DNA from: Cyclobacteriaceae bacterium
Lineage (GTDB): Bacteria > Bacteroidota > Bacteroidia > Cytophagales > Cyclobacteriaceae
DNA length: 5,603 nt
Direction of reading: 5' to 3'
Assembly: GCA_026994125.1 (NCBI GenBank)
Contig: JALWRJ010000270.1
Location: 1 to 5,603 of the forward strand
A program made the position numbers and the translations under genes. Positions 1 to 4,543 of this stretch are shown piece by piece (the first letter of the stretch is position 1; each line of letters starts with the position of its first letter). The notes under the pieces are model-generated. The model had not been told where the DNA came from. It searched no databases and saw only the letters and a list, made by a program, of their open reading frames with translations.

Positions 1-2
1 TT

Positions 3-44
3 ACACTTACATTAGAACTACAAGCAACACCTGGTAAACGTTAA
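3..44 (+). CDS. Possible C-terminal tail of an upstream gene (partial)
   Basis: The third forward frame is open from the left edge and reads TLTLELQATPGKR before a TAA at 42-44. The alternating hydrophobic/polar pattern would suit a terminal beta-strand, and a candidate terminator follows directly. Thirteen residues are too few to identify a family, and an open frame this short is expected often by chance. The call therefore rests mainly on the hairpin placed right after the stop. Confidence 0.3.
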   Translation, partial: TLTLELQATPGKR

Positions 45-88
45 ATGCGCATTGGTGTTTTCTGCCAATATGAAGATACGCATTTTTT
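43..88 (+). terminator. Candidate intrinsic terminator of the upstream gene
   Basis: AAATGCG (43-49) pairs with CGCATTT (79-85), and inside it ATTGG (51-55) pairs with CCAAT (65-69). A T-run (83-88) follows the outer stem on the plus strand. The stem is imperfect, with a 9-nt bulge on the 3' side, so its strength is doubtful. Its position right after the TAA at 42-44 supports a role as the end of an upstream transcript. Confidence 0.35.
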
Positions 89-96
89 GAGAAAAC

Positions 97-136
97 AACG
101 GTTTTTTAACAATAACTTCGTACATAAATGGGTGTA
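97..136 (+). promoter_or_regulatory. Upstream block shared with the aminopeptidase control region (copy 1)
   Basis: This copy contains AACGGTTTTT (97-106), CAATAA (110-115), TACATAAAT (121-129) and GGGTGTA (130-136). The same four words occur in the same order at 2411-2451, and both copies begin 113-117 bp before the next plus-strand start codon. It may be a binding site for a shared regulator or an old dispersed repeat; the sequence alone does not decide. It lies upstream of the candidate guanylyltransferase promoter. Confidence 0.45.
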
Positions 137-157
137 AATTCATATTTATTTTTCAAA

Positions 158-190
158 TTTGACAAAAAAAGCAGTCTTAACTTAATTTTT
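158..190 (+). promoter_or_regulatory. Candidate promoter of the guanylyltransferase gene
   Basis: TTTG (158-161) is followed after 21 nt by TAATTTTT (183-190), seven of eight positions of the Bacteroidota -7 consensus TAnnTTTG with a -33 TTTG. A start about 5-7 nt further on would give a leader of roughly 15-20 nt before the ATG at 214. No Shine-Dalgarno sequence is needed in this phylum; a purine stretch (GAAAGAAG) lies around 194-201. This is a consensus match only. Confidence 0.4.
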
Positions 191-213
191 AGTGAAAGAA
201 GCACATTGATTGA

Positions 214-1290
214 ATGAATAAAGATACATACGTTGTTATAATGGCTGGAGGGGTTGGTACCCGGTTTTGGCCATTTAGCAGGGCGGCTAAGCCTAAACAA
301 TTTTTAGATATTATTGGTTGTGGAAAATCGTTAATACAATTAACCTACGAGCGCTTTCGGCTCCATATAGCTGCCGATAGGATTTATATTGTATCGAACG
401 AGCGCTACCGGGAACTAATACATGAACAGTTGCCCGAAGTGGGCGCAGACCAACTGCTATTAGAGCCTTACCAACGCAATACGGCTCCATGTGTGGCCTA
501 TGCCAGCTATAAAATTGCCAGGCAAAACCCTAAGGCTCAAATTATTGTAACCCCATCGGATCATGCCATTTTTAACGATGCTGCTTTTATTGATACCGTT
601 CACCATGCCCTGGCTGTGAGTGCTTCGGGCAATAAACTGGTTACCATTGGCATACAGCCTCATAAACCCGAAACAGGCTACGGCTACATTCAGTTTGTAA
701 ACCAGGACAAGGGGCTGGTAAAAAAAGTAAAAACATTTACCGAAAAACCTGCATTGGAACTGGCCCGGCAATTTTTAGAAAGTGGTGAGTTTGTTTGGAA
801 TGCCGGCCTATTCGTTTGGCAGGCTTCTTCTATAATTAAAGCCTTTGAAACCTACGAAAAAGATATAGCCTTGTTATTTAGCGATATTAGGGAGGCTTAT
901 TTTACACCTAATGAACAGGAAAAAGTGGAAGAGGCATACACACAATCAAAAAATATATCAATAGACTATGCCATTCTTGAAAAGGCCGATAATGTGTGGG
1001 TAGTGCTGGGTAATTTTGGGTGGTCCGATTTGGGCGCCTGGGATGCCCTCTACGAGCTCAGAGAAAAAAATGAGGATAAGAATGTAGTGGAGGGTAATGT
1101 TATTACCTATGATACCCACCAGTGTATTATTCAAGGAAAACCGGATAAGCTAATAGTTGTGGAAGGGTTAAAAGGCTACCTGGTAGCCGATAATGGTAAT
1201 GCATTGCTGGTTTGCAAGCGAGGTAACGAACAACAAATGCGAACCATTGTAAAAGATGTAAAACTGCACAAGGGCGATGATTTCTTGTAA
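214..1290 (+). CDS. Mannose-1-phosphate guanylyltransferase (GDP-mannose pyrophosphorylase)
   Basis: This cytoplasmic enzyme (EC 2.7.7.13) converts mannose-1-phosphate and GTP to GDP-mannose, the donor for mannose, fucose and rhamnose-type sugars in surface glycans. The 358 residues show the nucleotidyltransferase signature AGGVGTRFWPFSR with PKQF (11-30), RNTAPC (88-93), the metal-site motif PSDH (114-117), ETGYGYI (153-159), FTEKP (175-179), WNAGLFVW (195-202) and GWSDLGAW (269-276). A short left-handed beta-helix-type tail runs to about 345. The fused phosphomannose isomerase domain of long ManC/AlgA enzymes is absent, so this is the short monofunctional form usual in Bacteroidota. The ATG at 214 puts the first beta-strand right at the N-terminus, as expected. 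No glycan genes adjoin it, so it appears to be a stand-alone housekeeping gene. The family assignment is firm; substrate choice within the family is inferred from the motifs. Confidence 0.93.
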   Translation: MNKDTYVVIMAGGVGTRFWPFSRAAKPKQFLDIIGCGKSLIQLTYERFRLHIAADRIYIVSNERYRELIHEQLPEVGADQLLLEPYQRNTAPCVAYASYKIARQNPKAQIIVTPSDHAIFNDAAFIDTVHHALAVSASGNKLVTIGIQPHKPETGYGYIQFVNQDKGLVKKVKTFTEKPALELARQFLESGEFVWNAGLFVWQASSIIKAFETYEKDIALLFSDIREAYFTPNEQEKVEEAYTQSKNISIDYAILEKADNVWVVLGNFGWSDLGAWDALYELREKNEDKNVVEGNVITYDTHQCIIQGKPDKLIVVEGLKGYLVADNGNALLVCKRGNEQQMRTIVKDVKLHKGDDFL

Positions 1291-1326
1291 CCTGTGTGCG
1301 GGTTAAAGCTACTCGCAAGCTTGTTG

Positions 1327-1361
1327 CACTTAGGTTTGTAGTTGATTTTTATGCCTAAGTG
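1327..1361. repeat. 8-bp inverted repeat upstream of the DUF2892 gene
   Basis: CACTTAGG (1327-1334) and CCTAAGTG (1354-1361) are perfect inverted arms separated by 19 nt. The right arm ends 3 nt before the candidate -7 box at 1365 and the loop contains TTGA (1342-1345), so it could be an operator over the promoter. As a terminator for the gene ending at 1290 it is poor, because no T-run follows. Confidence 0.4.
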
Positions 1362-1372
1362 TTGTAACTTTA
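1342..1372 (+). promoter_or_regulatory. Candidate promoter immediately before the DUF2892 gene
   Basis: TTGA (1342-1345) and TAACTTTA (1365-1372; seven of eight to TAnnTTTG) are 19 nt apart. The -7 box ends 4 nt before the ATG at 1377, so transcription would begin at or within the start codon and give a leaderless mRNA. Alternatively the match is chance and the gene is read through from the guanylyltransferase gene 86 bp upstream. Confidence 0.25.
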
Positions 1373-1376
1373 ATCT

Positions 1377-1592
1377 ATGAAATCGAATTTGGGCTTTTAT
1401 ACACGCATAACCAGATCCGGTATAGGTATTGCTATTTTAGTATTGTACCTTACCGATGTAATAAATGGCACCCTGGCCATGGTGTTGTTGGGGGTGGCCA
1501 CTATGTTGCTTATTACGAGTGCTATTAGTTTTTGCCCGGCTGCTGCCATCTGCCCCATTAGGCGGTTACTTTTGTTATTTGGGTTAGAATAG
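1377..1592 (+). CDS. Small membrane protein, DUF2892 (YgaP transmembrane-like) family
   Basis: This protein of 71 residues probably sits in the inner membrane. The N-terminus MKSNLGFYTRITRSGIGIAI matches the usual start of DUF2892 proteins: a short basic amphipathic lead, then a glycine-rich helix. Two transmembrane helices are visible at about 13-28 and 32-51. They are followed by a cysteine-proline stretch, SFCPAAAICP (C53 and C59), where family members typically carry a CP(L/A)-type motif, and then by a basic RR and a hydrophobic end. In some bacteria this domain is fused to rhodanese (YgaP), but here it stands alone, and no molecular function is established for the stand-alone form. It ends 14 bp from the convergent DUF481-like gene, with only a short T-run between them. 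The start choice is supported by the family-like N-terminus. Confidence 0.75.
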   Translation: MKSNLGFYTRITRSGIGIAILVLYLTDVINGTLAMVLLGVATMLLITSAISFCPAAAICPIRRLLLLFGLE

Positions 1593-1606
1593 TTGTTTTT
1601 ATTACA

Positions 1607-2368
1607 CTAAAACCGGTAGCCAATCCCATTTTTAAATTTGTAGGTACTGTTATTAATATTGATTACCGGGGCTCTATCGTAGGCCATGGTAAAATTAGAG
1701 GTAAACACCAGCTTGGTTGTAATGTTCAAGTTCAGGTTAACTTCTACCGATACCCTGGGTTGGAAAAAGTTATCGAACCTGGCCTGGTAGTAGCTAATTA
1801 GGTTAAAATGAAAATGACTATTTACATCGCCAAAAATAGCCAGGTAACTGCTATTTTTCCATAGTTTATTATGCACTGCTTGCACCTCATTAGACCAATT
1901 TTCCCATTCGTGCATAATAGCCGAGCCAAATAACACCCCATAACGATGCTTGTCGTATAGGCGCAGCCTAAAACCTGCTCCCAGTAAACTTCGTTGGTTT
2001 AAGCCCCGGATAGCGTTGTATTGAATTTGCCCAAAGATTTCGGTACTAATTTTAGAAGTGCGAAAAAAAACACCTCGAATATGCGTATAACCATCGCTTA
2101 GCAGGAGTTCCTTATCGCTGGCTGCAAAGTTTAGCTTCGAAATGGCCATGATACTATGTTTTTTTAACTTATGAATTACATCTATATTGTAGCCCATATT
2201 GGCCACACTAACTTCCTGGTTGATATAGGTAAAAAAAACACTTACTTGCCCCAGCCATTTTAGGCTATCGTTTTGTAATACCCCTTTATTAAAATTTAAA
2301 ATCTGGGCCAGGCTGTTTGTAAACAAACCGGTTGTTAATAATAAGGTTAAAAATAATTGCTTTGCCAA
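1607..2368 (-). CDS. DUF481-like outer-membrane beta-barrel protein
   Basis: The product is about 253 residues. It has a signal peptide (KQLFLTLLLTTGLF then NSLAQ, cleavage likely around 21-22), many alternating beta-strand segments and a C-terminal GIGYRF; the terminal Phe is typical of outer-membrane barrels. The stretch around 128-156 (LLGAGFRLRLYD, then MHEWENW), the segment YYQARFDNFFQPRVSVEVNL (193-212) and the end (AYDRAPV to GYRF) resemble the DUF481/YdiY family, whose function is largely unknown. No ATG precedes the signal peptide: the frame runs from a TAA (2375-2377) through GTA and CTG to TTG (2366-2368). TTG is therefore the best start, with CTG one codon earlier as an alternative. 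The first in-frame ATG, at M58, would delete the signal peptide. The gene is divergent from the aminopeptidase and convergent with the DUF2892 gene, so it is probably monocistronic. No convincing minus-strand promoter was seen. Confidence 0.72.
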   Translation of the reverse strand: MAKQLFLTLLLTTGLFTNSLAQILNFNKGVLQNDSLKWLGQVSVFFTYINQEVSVANMGYNIDVIHKLKKHSIMAISKLNFAASDKELLLSDGYTHIRGVFFRTSKISTEIFGQIQYNAIRGLNQRSLLGAGFRLRLYDKHRYGVLFGSAIMHEWENWSNEVQAVHNKLWKNSSYLAIFGDVNSHFHFNLISYYQARFDNFFQPRVSVEVNLNLNITTKLVFTSNFTMAYDRAPVININNSTYKFKNGIGYRF

Positions 2369-2388
2369 CAGTACTTAACTTAATTTTG
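2369..2388 (+). promoter_or_regulatory. AT-rich motif shared with the guanylyltransferase promoter region
   Basis: CAGT followed by A and CTTAACTTAATTTT (2374-2387) matches CAGT-CTTAACTTAATTTT at 172-189, with one inserted base. On the plus strand it includes TAATTTTG (2381-2388), an exact TAnnTTTG box. The nearest upstream TTTG (2361-2364) is only 16 nt away, shorter than usual. It also abuts the minus-strand start at 2368, so its role and direction are uncertain. Confidence 0.3.
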
Positions 2389-2410
2389 TAGAAGTAAATA
2401 GGAAATCCAT

Positions 2411-2451
2411 AACGGTTTTTCCGCAATAATAATACATAAATTTAGGGTGTA
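2411..2451 (+). promoter_or_regulatory. Upstream block shared with the guanylyltransferase control region (copy 2)
   Basis: AACGGTTTTT (2411-2420), CAATAA (2424-2429), TACATAAAT (2433-2441) and GGGTGTA (2445-2451) repeat the words and order seen at 97-136, with small indels. An extra TACATAAA occurs at 2466-2473, 33 bp after the first. The block lies between divergent genes and could serve either, but its distance to the aminopeptidase ATG (113 bp) matches the spacing of copy 1 to its gene (117 bp). Confidence 0.45.
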
Positions 2452-2489
2452 TCTACAAGTATTGGTACATAAAAGTAAAAAACAAAATG

Positions 2490-2497
2490 TACCTTTG
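2490..2497 (+). promoter_or_regulatory. Candidate -7 box of the aminopeptidase promoter
   Basis: TACCTTTG is an exact match to the Bacteroidota -7 consensus TAnnTTTG. It would place the transcript start about 20 nt before the ATG at 2524. No TTTG lies at the ideal -33 distance; the nearest partial match is TTGG at 2462-2465, 24 nt upstream, so the -33 element is weak or absent. Confidence 0.45.
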
Positions 2498-2523
2498 TTA
2501 TCCCACTAAAATTACACCTAATT

Positions 2524-3816
2524 ATGCGATATACACCTCTCTCAAAACAATTTTACACCCAAGCCAGGGCTAATTTAAAAGCAAAGCTGGCTCCTAATTC
2601 GTTGGTGGTTTTAAACTCCAACGATATATTGCCTACCAATGCCGATGGCACCATGCCTTTTAGGCAAAATAATGATTTACTGTATTTTACAGGAATAGAT
2701 CAGGAAGAAACTATTTTGCTATTGATGCCCGACTACCCGGTAGAAAGCCAACGGGAAATTTTATTTGTAAAGGAAACCAGCCCTTTAATAGCTATATGGG
2801 AAGGCCATAAATATACCAAACAAGAAGCCCGGGAGCTTTCGGGTATTCAAACTGTTTACTGGGTGTCGGAGTTTGAGAAGGTATTTAATGATTTAATGGT
2901 AGAAGCCGAACATGTATATTTAAATAGGAATGAACACACCAGAGCAGTGCTGGATGTTGAAACCAGGGAAGATAGGTTTTCGAAATGGTGTCATACCAAA
3001 TACCCCGACCATAGCTACAAAAGGCTGGCCCCTATCATGCATCAATTACGTGCGGTTAAGCATAACGAAGAACTGGCTATGTTGCAAAAAGCATGCGATA
3101 TTACCGAAGCAGGCTTTAGGCGGGTGTTGAAGTTTGTGAAGCCGGGTGTAAACCAGTTTGAAATTGAAGCCGAATTTTTACATGAGTTTGTGCGTAACCG
3201 TTCCAAAGGCTTTGCTTACCAACCCATTATTGGCTCGGGCCTCGATACCTGCGTACTGCACTATGTAGATAACGATAAAGTATGCCACGATGGTGAGGTG
3301 CTTTTAATGGATGTAGCAGCGGAGTACGGCAATTATAATGCGGATATGACTCGTGTAATACCGGTAAACGGCCGCTTTACCGAACGGCAAAAACAAGTAT
3401 ATAATGCTGTTCTTAGAGTAAAAAATGAAGCCACTGCTATGCTGCGCCCGGGTACCATTATTAACGATTACCACAAGGAAGTAGGCTTGGTAATGGAAAA
3501 AGAATTAGTAGCGCTAGGGTTGATATCAAAAACAGATATTAAAAATCAAGATCCGGCCAATCCGGCCTACCGTAAGTATTTTATGCATGGTACCTCGCAT
3601 TTTTTAGGGTTAGATGTACACGATGTGGGTAATTTTTATGCCCCCATTACCGAGGGTATGGTGTTTACCGTAGAACCGGGTATTTATATTCCCGAAGAAA
3701 AAATTGGCGTGCGTATTGAAGATAATATTGTAGTACAAAAAGATACTCCCTTTAATTTAATGCGTAACATCCCTATCGAAGCCGATGAAATAGAAACCCT
3801 GATGCATGAAAGCTAA
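2524..3816 (+). CDS. pepP: Xaa-Pro aminopeptidase (aminopeptidase P, M24B)
   Basis: This cytoplasmic metallopeptidase removes an N-terminal residue preceding proline. Its 430 residues are close to the 441 of E. coli PepP. An N-terminal creatinase-like domain (about 1-175, with NDLLYFTGIDQEE at 50-62) is followed by the pita-bread catalytic domain. By alignment with E. coli PepP, the five metal ligands are D263 (LLMDVAAEYGNY), D274 (ADMTR), H359 (HGTSHFLGLDVHD), E384 (TVEPGIYI) and E399 (VRIED). H366 corresponds to the catalytic histidine H361, and H248 lies in the substrate-site segment VLHYVDN. All are present, so the enzyme should be active with a dinuclear metal centre, usually Mn. The ATG at 2524 fits the family N-terminus and follows the candidate -7 box. 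The gene overlaps the next one by 11 bp, suggesting cotranscription. The symbol is given by family; the E. coli-type assignment is firm on motifs. Confidence 0.94.
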   Translation: MRYTPLSKQFYTQARANLKAKLAPNSLVVLNSNDILPTNADGTMPFRQNNDLLYFTGIDQEETILLLMPDYPVESQREILFVKETSPLIAIWEGHKYTKQEARELSGIQTVYWVSEFEKVFNDLMVEAEHVYLNRNEHTRAVLDVETREDRFSKWCHTKYPDHSYKRLAPIMHQLRAVKHNEELAMLQKACDITEAGFRRVLKFVKPGVNQFEIEAEFLHEFVRNRSKGFAYQPIIGSGLDTCVLHYVDNDKVCHDGEVLLMDVAAEYGNYNADMTRVIPVNGRFTERQKQVYNAVLRVKNEATAMLRPGTIINDYHKEVGLVMEKELVALGLISKTDIKNQDPANPAYRKYFMHGTSHFLGLDVHDVGNFYAPITEGMVFTVEPGIYIPEEKIGVRIEDNIVVQKDTPFNLMRNIPIEADEIETLMHES

Positions 3817-4153
3817 GGGTTTATATGTGTATTTGGGTTTGTGTTTTTTATACAACTGCCAGGCTCAACATACCACAAGCAGGACTGAGGCTAACCCGGA
3901 ATGGGTAGTAAGCCTTATTGCTCGTTTTCAAAGTGAATCTGACGAGACTAAAAAAGAAATTGTATTATACACGTATAAGGGGAAAGACGTTTACCTGGTT
4001 AATAAATGTATGGGGTGTAATGATAACCTAATTACAGTGTACAGCAAATCGAAGGTAAAGTTGTGCGAATTTGGCGGACTTGCTGGTGCTAATACATGCC
4101 CTGATTTTGAGTTGGAAGCAAAAAAAATTAAAGTTATTTGGAGCCCTAATTAG
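3806..4153 (+). CDS. Small exported cysteine-containing protein, DUF6970-like (tentative)
   Basis: This protein of 115 residues has an N-terminal signal (KGLYVYLGLCFLYNCQAQ). Cleavage after QA (residue 20) would fit signal peptidase I; LYNC is a poor lipobox, so a lipoprotein anchored at C18 is possible but less likely. The mature part has four cysteines: C68 and C71 in NKCMGCND, C87 in KLCEFGG and C98 in NTCPDF. They fall within a pattern of YKGKDVYLV, then GGLAGANTCPDF, that recalls small Bacteroidota secreted proteins of the DUF6970 type. That assignment is from memory of the pattern and is unverified. Function is unknown; metal or disulfide binding is conceivable. The ATG lies inside the aminopeptidase gene in another frame (11-bp overlap), and no ribosome site is visible, so translation is probably coupled. 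Its last codons and stop (4142-4153) lie within the palindromic 14-mer repeated at 4469-4482. Confidence 0.72.
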   Translation: MKAKGLYVYLGLCFLYNCQAQHTTSRTEANPEWVVSLIARFQSESDETKKEIVLYTYKGKDVYLVNKCMGCNDNLITVYSKSKVKLCEFGGLAGANTCPDFELEAKKIKVIWSPN

Positions 4154-4155
4154 GG
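4142..4155. repeat. Palindromic 14-mer, copy 1 (overlaps stop codon)
   Basis: AGCCCTAATTAGGG contains the perfect palindrome CCCTAATTAGGG (4144-4155). It encodes the last three residues (SPN) and TAG stop of the upstream gene. An identical 14-mer lies 327 bp further right, so the two copies bracket the repeat-rich gap. Confidence 0.6.
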
Positions 4156-4218
4156 GGTGCTGAAATCGTCTCAAGTGCCCTTCCTATTTGGCGGGCAAGC
4201 TTTAGATACATTAGCAAC

Positions 4219-4245
4219 CGTCATTCCTGCATAGGCAGGAATCTG
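4219..4245 (+). repeat. REP-like palindrome, copy 1
   Basis: The 27-nt unit starts CGTC and has a perfect internal stem: ATTCCTGC (4223-4230), loop ATAG, GCAGGAAT (4235-4242), then CTG. It is the exact reverse complement of 4330-4356. Its form, a short GC-rich stem flanked by an asymmetric GTC head and CT tail, is that of repetitive extragenic palindromes, which are known to be mobilised by REP-associated Y1 transposases (RAYTs). Confidence 0.8.
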
Positions 4246-4329
4246 CCCTTGCCGGTGTTAATAGTTTACCTAAAGTTAGTAATTTAAAATTATAACCACT
4301 TGCATTTTGTTTAGCTAATGCCATTCTTA

Positions 4330-4356
4330 CAGATTCCTGCCTATGCAGGAATGACG
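4330..4356 (-). repeat. REP-like palindrome, copy 2 (inverted)
   Basis: This is an exact 27-nt reverse complement of 4219-4245, with an 84-nt spacer between them, forming a tail-to-tail pair like a BIME. The stem is ATTCCTGC (4334-4341), loop CTAT, GCAGGAAT (4346-4353). As RNA the pair could also fold into one long 27-bp hairpin, which might stop or stabilise transcripts from either convergent gene. Confidence 0.8.
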
Positions 4357-4468
4357 TACTATTTTTATGTGCAAGGGTATTAATAGTTTTGTTATAAAAA
4401 GCTTGCACTTTAATCCTTTAATTTAAAGTTAACAGACTGATACTAAAGAAGTAAAACGTTTTTCAGCA

Positions 4469-4484
4469 AGCCCTAATTAGGGCT
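4469..4484. repeat. Palindromic 14-mer, copy 2 (16-bp perfect palindrome)
   Basis: AGCCCTAATTAGGGCT is a perfect 16-bp palindrome whose first 14 bases equal 4142-4155. It can form a 6-bp stem with an AATT loop but has no adjacent T-run on either strand, so it is unlikely to be an efficient terminator alone. It lies just beyond the terminator of the minus-strand gene. Confidence 0.6.
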
Positions 4485-4490
4485 GTTACC

Positions 4491-4519
4491 AAAAAGAGCC
4501 CGCTGTAAGCGGGCTCTTT
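4491..4519 (-). terminator. Intrinsic terminator of the T9SS-secreted protein gene
   Basis: AAAGAGCCCGC (4493-4503) pairs perfectly with GCGGGCTCTTT (4509-4519) around a 5-nt loop. Read on the minus strand, the stem is GC-rich and runs into a T-run (complement of 4491-4495), 24 bp after the stop of the minus-strand gene. On the plus strand the tail is TTTATATATAG, so weaker bidirectional termination is possible for the convergent transcript. Confidence 0.85.
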
Positions 4520-4543
4520 ATATATAGTAAACAATGTAATTGT

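Larger units (their letters stand above)
4154..4543. other. 390-bp noncoding gap between convergent genes
   Basis: No credible gene lies here; the one longer open frame on the minus strand is composed of repeat sequence. The gap holds two inverted REP-like palindromes, a palindromic 14-mer repeated at both sides, a terminator hairpin, and smaller repeats. These are GCAAGCTTT/AAAGCTTGC (4195-4203 and 4398-4406), GTGCAAG/CTTGCAC (4369-4375 and 4402-4408), the direct repeat TTAATAGTTT (4258-4267 and 4380-4389), and an odd palindrome CTTTAATTTAAAG (4416-4428). No transposase is present in the window. Confidence 0.7.

Noticed and set aside
106..300. 64-residue minus-strand open frame overlapping the guanylyltransferase start
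   Set aside because: It overlaps the well-supported guanylyltransferase N-terminus and promoter region, and its product is low-complexity translation of AT-rich DNA.
460..771. 103-residue minus-strand open frame inside the guanylyltransferase gene
   Set aside because: It is a shadow of a gene with intact catalytic motifs; its translation has no recognisable features.
1593..1606. Terminator between the convergent DUF2892 and DUF481-like genes
   Set aside because: There is a five-T run at 1596-1600 but no hairpin of useful length in or next to the 14-bp gap.
4219..4356. CRISPR array
   Set aside because: There are only two repeat units, they are in opposite orientation, the spacer is 84 nt, and no cas gene is present.
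4211..4408. 65-residue minus-strand open frame in the noncoding gap
   Set aside because: Both ends run through the REP palindromes and neighbouring repeats, and the translation shows no domain, signal or family resemblance. It is explained by repeat sequence rather than coding.
4455..4469. Third copy of the shared upstream block
   Set aside because: AACGTTTTTCAGCAA resembles the start of the 2411 copy with one missing G, but TACATAAAT and GGGTGTA do not follow and no plus-strand gene starts downstream. It is probably chance in AT-rich DNA.
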